This document shows, in pieces, positions 41,958 through 50,546 of a DNA stretch of 64,000 bases (the first letter of the stretch is position 1; every line of letters begins with the position of its first letter). The translations under genes and the position numbers were made by a program. The notes below the pieces were generated by a model that saw only the letters and a program-made list of their open reading frames with translations, ran no database searches and was not told where the DNA came from. Origin of the DNA: an uncultured Oscillospiraceae bacterium (GTDB lineage Bacteria > Bacillota > Clostridia > Oscillospirales > Oscillospiraceae); contig CANQRM010000002.1 in assembly GCA_947626265.1 (NCBI GenBank), forward strand, positions 116,345-180,344. The letters run 5' to 3'.

Positions 41958-43547
41958 TTAGGCCGCACCCAGATAGCGCATTATGAGAGCGCAAACCTCA
42001 GCACGGGTGGCCACGCCTGCCGGATGGATCGTGCCGTCGCCATAGCCGGTGAGAAGGCCATTCGTGATGGCCCATGCCACGGCGTTCTGCGCGTAGCCCT
42101 GGACAGCGCTGCCGTCGGAGTAGGTCGCCAGGATGTTGGTATTCACTGCCGGGCTGCCCGCCATGCGGTACAGCATGGTGACGAGCTGCTCACGGGTAAT
42201 GGAGTTGCCAGGCGCAAACATCGTGTCGCTGACGCCGTTGGTCACGCCGTTGGCCGACGCCCAGCCAGCCGCAAAGGCGACCTCGCCACTAGTGTCGGAG
42301 AACACTGCGCCGGCGGAGGGGGAACCCACGGCACGGTAAAGCATGGTCACGGTCTGGCCCCGCGTGGTGGTGCTGTTGGGGCTAAACGTGTTTTCAGTGA
42401 CGCCCTTAACGATACCGCTGGAGTATGCTTTCTGAATGGAGTCAGCATACCACACATCGGAGGCCACATCGGTGAATGTGCCGCCCGCCTGCGGGGGCGT
42501 TTCGGCCTGGGGCGCGTTGGAATCGGGCATCTGAAAGTGCTCGCCCTGCTTCACGGCGGCTATCACAAACTCTGTTGCGTCCATATCCACATGGAGAACA
42601 TAGTCCGTGGTGCCAGCGGGAACGCCCGCTGCTGCCGGACCAGAAGGAGCTTGTGTTTTAGCCACATAGCCGCCTTTTAGAACCTCAACGGTATAGCCGG
42701 GGGCCATCCATACGGAAATGTCGCCACCGGTAGTGATTACCCTCTGCTGCGTCCCGTCAGCCAGAGTTTTATACCCCGTCACAGACGCGGACACGTCCCC
42801 GCCTCCAACAACGATGCCATTTTCCCAATCTTCATTGTAGAACGTATAGGGAATGACTTTTGCTACCTCCGCTCCGTCTGCGTAAATATTAACATTCATA
42901 GTGCCGCTACTGGGAGTAGTCACAGTTATGCAGCGAAGATTGCGTGCCGCGTCACCACCTCCATACCAGGAGTTAGTTTCGTCGCTCACGATCGTTCCGT
43001 TGTCAACGGTAATACCATATTCGCCCCGGGTCCAAAACCTGACCTCACCGCCGGGGCGTACAACAAATTGCGTCGGGAGACTGGAGGCTGCCTGGACTAC
43101 ATGGTGGATGACTGCCTTGTCAGGGGTAGTAACGATCTCCGGCAACTCATCCCACCATATCCCGCTGGAAGTCGCATGATAGAACTCATCATTGTCGGTG
43201 TTTTCAAAAAGTACCTCGTCCAAACCTTCAAGGGCCCCGGTGAGATTCACCGTCACACCACCCACGGAAGCAGGCGTGGCAGAGACGGTCATGATTCCGT
43301 CATCGGTGTTTTCGTTCTCAGCAGCGGGTTCCTCCGTGGTAACACCCTCTAAGGTAGTGTCCTCCACAACGGCGGGTTCCTCCGTCACCGTGTCCTCAAC
43401 AGGCACGATCTCGTCAGAGGCCGGTGGCGCTTCCTCCACAGCTTCAGCCGGGGGCGGGGCCTCCTGCCCGCCCTCTGCAAAGGCGGGAATGGACAGACTG
43501 AGTAGCATTATCACGGCCAGGATCATGCTAAGAAGCTTTCGCTGCAT
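41958..43547 (-). CDS. Secreted SLH-domain surface protein
   Basis: The 529-residue protein starts at ATG 43547 behind AGGAGG. A signal peptide ending IPAFAEGG is followed by a Glu/Pro/Thr-rich region (to about residue 85) and a middle part of beta-rich sequence. Three SLH repeats fill the last 175 residues (TFTDVASDVWYADSIQKAYS, VFSDTSGEVAFAAGWASA, YSDGSAVQGYAQNAVAWAI). SLH repeats bind secondary wall polymers, so it should sit on the cell surface. No AgrA-type repeat is seen in its upstream region. Confidence 0.88.
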   Translation of the reverse strand: MQRKLLSMILAVIMLLSLSIPAFAEGGQEAPPPAEAVEEAPPASDEIVPVEDTVTEEPAVVEDTTLEGVTTEEPAAENENTDDGIMTVSATPASVGGVTVNLTGALEGLDEVLFENTDNDEFYHATSSGIWWDELPEIVTTPDKAVIHHVVQAASSLPTQFVVRPGGEVRFWTRGEYGITVDNGTIVSDETNSWYGGGDAARNLRCITVTTPSSGTMNVNIYADGAEVAKVIPYTFYNEDWENGIVVGGGDVSASVTGYKTLADGTQQRVITTGGDISVWMAPGYTVEVLKGGYVAKTQAPSGPAAAGVPAGTTDYVLHVDMDATEFVIAAVKQGEHFQMPDSNAPQAETPPQAGGTFTDVASDVWYADSIQKAYSSGIVKGVTENTFSPNSTTTRGQTVTMLYRAVGSPSAGAVFSDTSGEVAFAAGWASANGVTNGVSDTMFAPGNSITREQLVTMLYRMAGSPAVNTNILATYSDGSAVQGYAQNAVAWAITNGLLTGYGDGTIHPAGVATRAEVCALIMRYLGAA

Positions 43548-43691
43548 TGTAATACCTCCTATCCAACGAGTAATTTGTTTCTATTTTGTTCCATTTGTAA
43601 CCTATGGGTTAAAAAATAAAGCGCTTGCGCTACCGGAACTGCCATTACTATATTACACTTTTTCGATTGTTGCTCCCCGTCTGGGGTTATC

Positions 43692-43907
43692 TTATAAAAA
43701 ATTCTGTCGTCCAACCAGATAATCCAACGATACCTGAAAGTAATCTGCTAAGATAAGAAGCGTTTTTAACGATGGCACTTTCTCTTGCCTCTCATATTGC
43801 CCTATGGCATTTTTCCCAATTCCACATAACTCTCCTAGTGTTGTTCTCTTTAGGTGGTGCTCTTCCCTGAGTTCTCTAAGTCTATCAGGAAATGTATTGG
43901 TAGTCAT
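43692..43907 (-). CDS. Small XRE-family regulator
   Basis: The 71-residue protein consists of little more than an HTH_3 domain (LKRTTLGELCGIGKNAIGQYE, YFQVSLDYLVG). Start 43907 was chosen because GGAGGG lies ten bases before it; ATG 43925 is possible. It lies between the SLH and CHAP-like genes on the same strand. Confidence 0.82.
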   Translation of the reverse strand: MTTNTFPDRLRELREEHHLKRTTLGELCGIGKNAIGQYERQEKVPSLKTLLILADYFQVSLDYLVGRQNFL

Positions 43908-43942
43908 GCTATTGACGCCCTCCATATCGTTACACTTAAACG

Positions 43943-43977
43943 GCTCTCAACCCCTTGTGGCACAAGGGGTTGAGAGC
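43943..43977 (-). terminator. Terminator of the CHAP-like gene
   Basis: GCTCTCAACCCCTTG and CAAGGGGTTGAGAGC form a perfect 15-bp stem with a five-base loop between the CHAP-like stop and the XRE gene. The T run after it is weak on both strands. Confidence 0.6.
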
Positions 43978-44009
43978 AATTATTTCATGCCGAAGAAAAC
44001 TGAAAAAGT

Positions 44010-44705
44010 TCACGCAGAATAGTATATCAGCCGGGGGTTCCAGGAACCATAGCTCGGAGATACATATTTCGAAAGTCTGGAGTCCGTCAGATAGTATGTG
44101 GTCGCAACAACCTTGTCAGAGTAGTTCCCTTCGAGTATAGTAATAGTTGAGCTGGTCTTTTCTATGACAATACCCAGATTCTCGCCGTTTCTCATAAGAA
44201 CAAGGTCACCCACTTTCACCTTGGTCTTATCAAAAGTCACGGTGGACAACCACATCAGGTTCTGACTGTAACCAACTTGGAGACCAAGCCAGTAGATGAA
44301 GTAACCGCCCCAGGCAGCGCCGTTATTACGGGCCATCCGACCATATTCGGTGTAATTAGCGGTTCCGCTGCTAGAGCCCGTAAGGTCATTGGAATTGCTG
44401 CCCTCATGATAACCAATCTGAGACCTGGCAATCAGAACAATGTCATGCCGTTGATCGCCAGTACAAGTTTCGTAATTGTAAGTGTTCAGGCCGGTCGTGA
44501 AGCATGATTTGAACTGTCGATAGTAATTGCCAGTTTCGTAATTTGTGGCGGCAATCGGCATAACGGGATTGCTGAGAGCCTCCAGCAGTTCCGGCGTCAG
44601 GTTTTCCTCATGCTTGGGCTCCGGCCCCGCTGCGAATGCAGACGCAGGGAAGATGGCGCAGCACATGACCACGCACAGGATGAAGCTGATGATACGCTTT
44701 TTCAT
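44010..44705 (-). CDS. Secreted CHAP-like protein lacking catalytic residues
   Basis: The 231-residue protein starts at ATG 44705. The signal peptide ends ASAFAAGP. The C-terminal 130 residues follow the CHAP amidase fold (IVLIARSQIGYHEG, YTEYGRMARNNGAAW, KVGDLVLMRNGENLGIVIEK, TITILEGNYSDKV). Active CHAP enzymes have a cysteine in the W-C-x-x-F-V motif and a histidine in H-V-G-I-V. Here these read WGGYFI and NLGIV, so both catalytic residues are gone. It may bind rather than cut peptidoglycan. Promoter P2 of the agr type drives it with a 120-nt leader. Confidence 0.75.
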   Translation of the reverse strand: MKKRIISFILCVVMCCAIFPASAFAAGPEPKHEENLTPELLEALSNPVMPIAATNYETGNYYRQFKSCFTTGLNTYNYETCTGDQRHDIVLIARSQIGYHEGSNSNDLTGSSSGTANYTEYGRMARNNGAAWGGYFIYWLGLQVGYSQNLMWLSTVTFDKTKVKVGDLVLMRNGENLGIVIEKTSSTITILEGNYSDKVVATTYYLTDSRLSKYVSPSYGSWNPRLIYYSA

Positions 44706-44830
44706 ATTTTGTCCCCCATAAAATTGATAGTAGTAGTTTTTACCCTTCTCCAAGGGCCGCAGGCAATCAATCCAGCTGCAGGACTGGCAGCATCTATGCG
44801 GTCTGAAATGAATCGCCCTACGTTGGGCTG

Positions 44831-44897
44831 ATTATATATCGTCCAATCGCCGTTGTGGGCAAATCAACGTAAAATGCCGAAAAATCCATGCGAAGTG
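44831..44897 (-). promoter_or_regulatory. AgrA-type promoter P2
   Basis: On the minus strand CACTTCGCATGGATTT (44882-44897) and CATTTTACGTTGATTT (44861-44876) are 21 bp apart. After 24 bp containing CCCACAACGG comes a perfect TATAAT (44831-44836). It drives the CHAP-like gene. Confidence 0.8.
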
Positions 44898-44951
44898 CAT
44901 CTTCCTTACTTACCACAAATGATCGCGCAATCAGATCTAGCGCAAAAGCAA

Positions 44952-45986
44952 CTAGAGCGTGAAAAGCCTAAGCGCAAAGCTGGAAGTCGGGTCGCCCAGC
45001 GCGACAAGAGCCGCAATGAGATAGTGTGCAGCTATGCCTATGCCCGCACCGAGAAGGGACAGATATATGCCCCGGAGGACAGCTATGCCCCGGATGGCGG
45101 CGTTGCTCATGCCAGCCCAGCGAAGGACATCATCCCGGCATCGTGTCTCCTCCCGGCATAGTGCCGCACCAGTCCGGCGTGTCATGTCAGCGCAAAGAAG
45201 TCCCGCCGCTCCCAGGATCGCCAGGTACACCGCCTCCCTGGTTTGGGCGTCCCACTTCTCCTGCCGGGCACTGTCCCGGTCCGCCACCTCATAGCCCAGG
45301 GCAGCGATGGCCTTGGAAACATCCTCGGCGGCACCAATGTTCGTTATCCGCACCCGTGCCCCTGTGAAGCCCGCAGCCTGCCCCTGGCTTTGCAGGAGCG
45401 TTTTTGCTATGTCCAGGCCGATGTAGGCGGCAGGGCCGTCGCCCTCAAACAGTCCGCTCACCCTGGCAGAAATGATGCTGCTGCCCATATCCAGGGAGAA
45501 ATCCGCCCCCAGCCAGTCAATGTCCGGCATATAGCTGGCAGAACGCTTCGTCTTGTCGGTGGGGTCCGTGAACGACTGTGCCGCTGCCTCGCTGAGCGTG
45601 ATCCAGGGCATAGCGCCGCCAGCCGGAAACGGCTCTCCTGTGGTATAGGCCAAATCACCCAGGTATTCCCCATCAACTCCCACAAGGGTCAGGCCCGCGC
45701 TGTATTTCCCGCTCTTGGCGGTGACGGGAACCTCCACGATACCCGTGGCGTCCAGCACGTTGTCTATGGCCCGAAAATCCTGGACGGACTGCTCCGTAAT
45801 GGACAGGTAGCTGGGTGCGGCCACATGAAGCTCGCAGGGCGCGGCCTTCTCGCTATGAATGGCCGCGAGGATCGCGCCGGAGAAACACAGCGCCGTGACA
45901 GACGCCGCCATAAAGAGGACGGACGCCGCCTCATAGCCTCGGTGCGTTCCGTGTCCTGCCAGGGTCAGATAGTCTCTCAGCCTCAT
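44952..45986 (-). CDS. FtsX/MacB-like ABC transporter permease
   Basis: The 344-residue protein starts at ATG 45986, overlapping the previous stop. One membrane helix (about residues 20-42) is followed by a MacB-type extracytoplasmic domain and two or three C-terminal helices (AVYLAILGAAGLLCAD, IYLSLLGAGIGIAAHYLI). It ends soon after the last helix, shorter than most FtsX-type permeases, which may reflect a trimmed end. It is the last gene of the six-gene ABC operon. Confidence 0.65.
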   Translation of the reverse strand: MRLRDYLTLAGHGTHRGYEAASVLFMAASVTALCFSGAILAAIHSEKAAPCELHVAAPSYLSITEQSVQDFRAIDNVLDATGIVEVPVTAKSGKYSAGLTLVGVDGEYLGDLAYTTGEPFPAGGAMPWITLSEAAAQSFTDPTDKTKRSASYMPDIDWLGADFSLDMGSSIISARVSGLFEGDGPAAYIGLDIAKTLLQSQGQAAGFTGARVRITNIGAAEDVSKAIAALGYEVADRDSARQEKWDAQTREAVYLAILGAAGLLCADMTRRTGAALCREETRCRDDVLRWAGMSNAAIRGIAVLRGIYLSLLGAGIGIAAHYLIAALVALGDPTSSFALRLFTL

Positions 45987-47596
45987 TTTTTCATATGTCG
46001 GGAAGCCGGCGCTGCCCGTCTCCGCAGGGCCATAATGAGGGCGACAAGGAAGATAGCAAGCGCCCCCAGCGCCACGAATATCCACCACTGAGCGGCCTCA
46101 CGCTGCTCCTTTTCCGCTTCCTCCTGCTCCTGGGCGGGGTCCTTGGCGGCAATGACCAGCTCTTTGATATTGGTGGCGGTGTTCACCTCTTGGGTGTATT
46201 CCTTCCCGTCCACATCCTCGTATATGAGCCGTACCCTGCCGGATGTGTAGCCATATCGCTCGTTGCCATCCTTCATCCCGGCAAACACGTTCAGCGTTTG
46301 GGTCGAGGAGGTGCCCGCCTCCATATTGCCTATAAAGGCGTAGCCGGAGGGGGACAGACCGGGCACGTCCAGTTCCACCCGTGCGTTGTATATCTCCGTC
46401 CGGCCCAGGTTCATCACCTGGAAAGAGAGCTGCACCGTCTCCCCGGCACCGATGTCGCTGGGCATGGTAAAGGGAGCCAGCTCCACATCCACCGGCTGGG
46501 CCACCGCTACCGTGACCGACCCGGATGATGTCATACTAATGGCCGCCTCGTCGTCAAAGTCCATGGCGAGATTGATGTCGTACCGCTGGGCAGGCGTTTC
46601 CCGGTCCGTGCCGTATTTCAGTTCCAGTTCGGTTGTTCCCCCTGCGGCCAGATCACCCAGGAAGATGGTGCTGGTGTCGTTTTTGAGGACGAGATTCTTG
46701 CTTTCACTGGACACGGTGACGAGCATATTCTGCACGTCCCCTTCGGGGCTTGTGTTCTTCAGCGTGACGGTCACGGTGAAGTCCTCCCCGGCCATCACCG
46801 GGTCCTTGCTCACCTTATACTTGCTCACCAGAATACGGGGGTCGGACACGGGTGCCTCCGTAGGGGACACGCCGCCACCGCCTCCGCCATAGGCGGGCGT
46901 GGTAGATTCTTTTTTCCCGTCAGTGATATTGACGTAGCAGTTGTAGCTTTGAATGACCGCTCCGCCCTGCTCATCCTCCGCCTGGATGTCCAGACTGATG
47001 GGATAGGTGCCGTTTTTACGATCAGAGCGGAGGGGAAAGTCGAAGCGGACAAGATAGGAGCGGACAGTCTGGATGACCTCACCCTCTATGCCCGTGACGT
47101 TCACGGGATTGTCCGCCAGGGAGAAGGTCTTTTGGTAGTTCCGAAACTGGATGGGGGAGCTGGCCGCGTCCCCAAAGTTGGGCGTGACGGTGATACGGTC
47201 GCCCCAAAGGGGCCCGGTGGCTACCAGGGGCACCACCAGCGTCACCGTGCCGTCCGTCACCTGGGGCACATAGCCGTCCTTGTAGGCACGGTCCATGCCC
47301 TCGTATATGTTGGCGTCGTCTATCTGAAGCTGCACGATCTGGCCTGCGGGAGCGATAGGCTCCGTGGGCGCAGGCGTGGCGGGCTCCGTGGGCTCCTCCG
47401 TGACAGGCACCTCCGGCGTGGATGTGTCCTCCGGTGGCTCCGTCGGCTCCGCCGCCATGTCCGGCAGAAGGGGCGACTCCGTCACCGCCGGTATATCCTC
47501 GCCCGTTGGCTCCTCCTCTGCCGCCCGCGCCGCTGTCGGCAGCGAGGCCGCCAGCAGAAGCAGGATAAGCAGGCTCGCCATCAGTCTTTTCATCAT
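45983..47596 (-). CDS. Exported CARDB/S-layer-like protein with C-terminal membrane anchor
   Basis: The 537-residue protein has a signal peptide ending TAARAAEE, a Pro/Thr/Glu-rich region (about residues 25-85), then several immunoglobulin-like beta domains (COG1361/CARDB style: FTVTVTLKNTSPEGDVQNM, VQLSFQVMNLGRTEIYNARV). A single membrane helix (WWIFVALGALAIFLVALIMAL, about 503-523) and a basic tail close it. Proteins of this build accompany MacB-type transporters in clostridia and may act as an external adaptor. Confidence 0.75.
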   Translation of the reverse strand: MMKRLMASLLILLLLAASLPTAARAAEEEPTGEDIPAVTESPLLPDMAAEPTEPPEDTSTPEVPVTEEPTEPATPAPTEPIAPAGQIVQLQIDDANIYEGMDRAYKDGYVPQVTDGTVTLVVPLVATGPLWGDRITVTPNFGDAASSPIQFRNYQKTFSLADNPVNVTGIEGEVIQTVRSYLVRFDFPLRSDRKNGTYPISLDIQAEDEQGGAVIQSYNCYVNITDGKKESTTPAYGGGGGGVSPTEAPVSDPRILVSKYKVSKDPVMAGEDFTVTVTLKNTSPEGDVQNMLVTVSSESKNLVLKNDTSTIFLGDLAAGGTTELELKYGTDRETPAQRYDINLAMDFDDEAAISMTSSGSVTVAVAQPVDVELAPFTMPSDIGAGETVQLSFQVMNLGRTEIYNARVELDVPGLSPSGYAFIGNMEAGTSSTQTLNVFAGMKDGNERYGYTSGRVRLIYEDVDGKEYTQEVNTATNIKELVIAAKDPAQEQEEAEKEQREAAQWWIFVALGALAIFLVALIMALRRRAAPASRHMKK

Positions 47597-47606
47597 TCTT
47601 TCTCTC

Positions 47607-48188
47607 CTATATGTGGATGGTCTTGTCGGCAGGAATGATACCGTTCCCGCAGAAAAGAACCGCCGATCCGTCTTTTTCCCAGCGATCCGCGAGGGCGCTC
47701 ACGAAGCGGTCCGCCTCCTTTTCGTCCAGCATGGATGTGGGCTCGGTGAGAATGAGAAGGGCCGGCTTTTTCACCAGCGCCCGCGCCAATGCCGCCAGCC
47801 GCTGTTCGCCCAGGGACAGGCTTTTGGGATATGTATGGGCGGCATAGGCCAGGCCCACGCTCTCCAGAGCGTCCATGGCGGCGTCCCGCCGCTCCCATTT
47901 TGTCACGCCATCCGCCATGAGAGGCAATGCCGTGTTATCCAGCACGGTCATGCTTTTCCAGAAACCAGGCTCCGGGGCCATATAGCCCACTGGACCGTCC
48001 AGCGCAGCCTCGCCGCTGTCCGGCTCCCGGAGGCCGCCAGCTATTTCTGCCAGGGCCTCGAACCGGGGCCGTTCCGTAAGCACGCGGACCCGCTCACCGG
48101 GAAATATGGTCAGGTCCATGGGCGGCAGAAGCGCCCGTCCCGTCCCGTCATAGGCGGATATGTTTTTTAAGGTAAGTACAGGCTCCAT
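47607..48188 (-). CDS. ABC ATPase-like protein with degenerate Walker A
   Basis: The 193-residue protein starts at ATG 48188, sharing one base with the previous stop. The overall ABC layout is present: an N-terminal beta region, signature SLSLGEQRLAALARAL and Walker B LLILTEP, where the usual final aspartate is threonine. The segment where Walker A should stand reads LTERPRFEALAEIAGGL and has no G-x-G-K-S/T. It is unlikely to hydrolyse ATP alone but could form a dimer with the normal ATPase at 48188. Confidence 0.75.
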   Translation of the reverse strand: MEPVLTLKNISAYDGTGRALLPPMDLTIFPGERVRVLTERPRFEALAEIAGGLREPDSGEAALDGPVGYMAPEPGFWKSMTVLDNTALPLMADGVTKWERRDAAMDALESVGLAYAAHTYPKSLSLGEQRLAALARALVKKPALLILTEPTSMLDEKEADRFVSALADRWEKDGSAVLFCGNGIIPADKTIHI

Positions 48189-48832
48189 CACTTCACCATG
48201 GTCATTACGCCCGCATCCATCTCGCATACGGTGTCGCACAGCTCGTCGATGTCCATCTGGTTGTGGGAGGCCAGGATGATGGTCTTGCCCTGTTCCCGCA
48301 GGCCCTTGATGACCTGGCGCATATCCGCCACGCCGTTTTTATCCAGGCCGTTGAAGGGCTCGTCCAAAATGAGCAGAGATGGATTTTCCATGATGGCCTG
48401 GGCTATGCCCAGCCGCTGGCGCATACCCAGGGAGTATTTGCCCACGGGCTTTTTACTGTCCGGGTCCAGACCCACCCGCTCTATCGTCCGGCGTATGCCC
48501 TCCCGGTCCACCCGCCGCCGCAGCGAGGCCAGCAGTTCCAGGTTCTTTAGCCCCGTGAGGTTCGGCAGAAAGCCGGGCGTCTCAATGATGATGCCAGTGT
48601 CGTCGGGAAAGTCCATGTCCCGGCCCACCTGTTTTCCCCGGACCAGGATGCGTCCCCTGGTGGGCGGGAGAAAGCCGCAGATGCACTTCATCAGTACCGT
48701 CTTGCCGCTGCCGTTGTTGCCCACGATGCCATGGACGCGGCCCGCCTCAAATTCCCGGCTGACCTCCCGCAAAACCTGCGTGTCCCCGAAGGTCTTGGAC
48801 ACGCTTTGTACACTGATGGCGCTGGCGCCCAT
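48188..48832 (-). CDS. ABC transporter ATP-binding protein
   Basis: The 214-residue protein has intact Walker A VGNNGSGKTVLMK (about residue 37), signature YSLGMRQRLGIAQA, Walker B LLILDEPFNGLD and the switch histidine in LASHN. The sequence is closest in feel to the bacteriocin-export/immunity type (BcrA/LanF-like) ATPases. It is followed by its degenerate partner and preceded by two permeases. Confidence 0.88.
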   Translation of the reverse strand: MGASAISVQSVSKTFGDTQVLREVSREFEAGRVHGIVGNNGSGKTVLMKCICGFLPPTRGRILVRGKQVGRDMDFPDDTGIIIETPGFLPNLTGLKNLELLASLRRRVDREGIRRTIERVGLDPDSKKPVGKYSLGMRQRLGIAQAIMENPSLLILDEPFNGLDKNGVADMRQVIKGLREQGKTIILASHNQMDIDELCDTVCEMDAGVMTMVK

Positions 48833-48835
48833 AGG

Positions 48836-49732
48836 CTATCCCTCCGTTCCCGTGAACACAAAGTTATATCTGCGAATGGCGACGAGGGCCAGGATATACC
48901 CCAGCAGCATGAGCCCGCCGAAGATGGCGAAGGACTGCCACAGCCGGGGCAGCAGGTCGTAGCCGAAGTTGTGCATGTGGTACGTCGCTTGATTGAGGGG
49001 CGAAAGCCACCCCACCGCCACGTTTGCCTTGTAAAAAAGCTCGTCCGGGAGCTGCATCACCGTCTGGATGGTGTCAGGCTTTAAGAGCAGGCCGAACACG
49101 CTGAAAGCAAAGCCGCTGACGATGCCCGCCGCGCCGCCCCGCGTGAGGTTGAACACCAGCATGATGAACACCATCACCACGGAATAGCACAGCATGAGGC
49201 CGAAGATGGTCCCCATGCACCGATAGGGAAAGCTCATTTCCAGGGTCTTGACCAGTGCCGGGAGCGCGATCTCCTCTCCTGCGCCGGAGTAACCCAGGAT
49301 GGCCGCCGTTTCGCTCCACACGTCGCCTATATAGGATTGGCGGACGCTGACGGCCACGGTGGACGCCAGCACGAACAGGAGAAACAGCGCCGTCGCCAGC
49401 ACCGTATAGACAAGCTGGCCCGTGATCCACTTGGCGCGGTCTATCCGCATGAGGAAAAAGGGCGTCCCGGAGGACAGAAAGGGCATATCCGAGAAAAGCA
49501 GTATGAGCAGCAGGGATATGAGCAATATGGAGTTGCTGTCCCCGAATGTCCAGATGAAGGGCTCGGCCAGCTGCATGGTGGTCTTGTGGGCCACGGCGAA
49601 GTTCACCGCCTTATCGCTCAAAAGGAAACTCAATATAAACGCCAGGGCAAAAGTCACAGCTATCCGGGGATTGCGCCGCCACTGGCGGAAGTTATAAATA
49701 GCCACGGCCAATATCTGCCGCATTGCTCTCAT
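48836..49732 (-). CDS. ABC-2-like transporter permease
   Basis: The 298-residue protein starts at ATG 49732, overlapping the previous stop. It has about six hydrophobic segments, for example VTFALAFILSFLLSD, ISLLLILLFSD, MLCYSVVMVFIMLVF and GLMLLGYILALVAI. It carries no soluble domain. It pairs with the permease at 49729 and the ATPase at 48188. The cargo is unknown. Confidence 0.75.
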   Translation of the reverse strand: MRAMRQILAVAIYNFRQWRRNPRIAVTFALAFILSFLLSDKAVNFAVAHKTTMQLAEPFIWTFGDSNSILLISLLLILLFSDMPFLSSGTPFFLMRIDRAKWITGQLVYTVLATALFLLFVLASTVAVSVRQSYIGDVWSETAAILGYSGAGEEIALPALVKTLEMSFPYRCMGTIFGLMLCYSVVMVFIMLVFNLTRGGAAGIVSGFAFSVFGLLLKPDTIQTVMQLPDELFYKANVAVGWLSPLNQATYHMHNFGYDLLPRLWQSFAIFGGLMLLGYILALVAIRRYNFVFTGTEG

Positions 49733-50493
49733 AGCCCCCGCACCCTCTTTCTCACGGCGGCCCCAAAGCACAGGACCGTCACAGCGATCAGCTCCAATAT
49801 AACCAGCGCCGGGCCCCACCGTCCCATGGCCCACTCCTCACCGGGGGACAGCCACGCCTTGGGGTAGACCACATAGAGCGAGGTGAAATACCGCTCACAG
49901 AGGATGATAAGCACATAGTAGATAATGAACGGCGCGGCGTAGGCTATGTATTTGCTCTCCATGAGGGCGCTCATAGTCATGCCGAACAGGGACCAGAATC
50001 CCCCGGACAGGAATATGAGGCCGCAGTTTCGCAAAAGGGTCATGGTATATGCCGGGTCCGGCGCGTCCGGGTCCAGCGGGCTCTCCAGGGGCGAAAAGAG
50101 GGCGGCGGAAACGCCATATGCCAGCCACAGGCCCAACACGACCACCGCTCCGCCGGACACAAGACATCCCGCCGCTTTGCCCAGGATATAGCCCCGATTG
50201 CTGGTGCGGGAGATATAGAGTTTCAAAAAGTTCGTCTTTACGTCGTCCACGAAGCTGGCCGCATAGGGCAGGGCACAGACGATGGGCAAGCAGATAGTGA
50301 TGGCGTCGGCGTTCAAAGCCTTTAAGATGAAGTCCCCATGGTAGCCGTAGGCCAGGGGGGTGTCCGAGCGGAGGGCCTCCGTCACCACGTCCATGGACGT
50401 AAGAAACAACACCAGGGCGATGAACACCGCGCCCAGCCAGAATCGGGCGGAACACAGGCTCTGCCGGACACTGGATAAAATGGTGTTTCTCAT
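49729..50493 (-). CDS. ABC-2-like transporter permease
   Basis: The 254-residue protein has about six membrane helices and SFVDDVKTNFLKLYISRTSN, a cytosolic loop like the coupling region of ABC-2 permeases. It is the first gene of the run of six tightly packed genes ending at 44952. A gap of 53 bp separates it from the lipoprotein gene upstream on the same strand, so one longer transcript is possible. Confidence 0.75.
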   Translation of the reverse strand: MRNTILSSVRQSLCSARFWLGAVFIALVLFLTSMDVVTEALRSDTPLAYGYHGDFILKALNADAITICLPIVCALPYAASFVDDVKTNFLKLYISRTSNRGYILGKAAGCLVSGGAVVVLGLWLAYGVSAALFSPLESPLDPDAPDPAYTMTLLRNCGLIFLSGGFWSLFGMTMSALMESKYIAYAAPFIIYYVLIILCERYFTSLYVVYPKAWLSPGEEWAMGRWGPALVILELIAVTVLCFGAAVRKRVRGL

Positions 50494-50546
50494 GTGTCCT
50501 CCCGCAGTTCGTGGCCCTCGCCACTCTGCTGAATCATACAGACTTA

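Noticed and set aside
43548..43690. AgrA-type site upstream of the SLH gene
   Set aside because: A CACTTTTTC-like piece is present but there is no second half-site at 21 bp and no -10 at the right distance.
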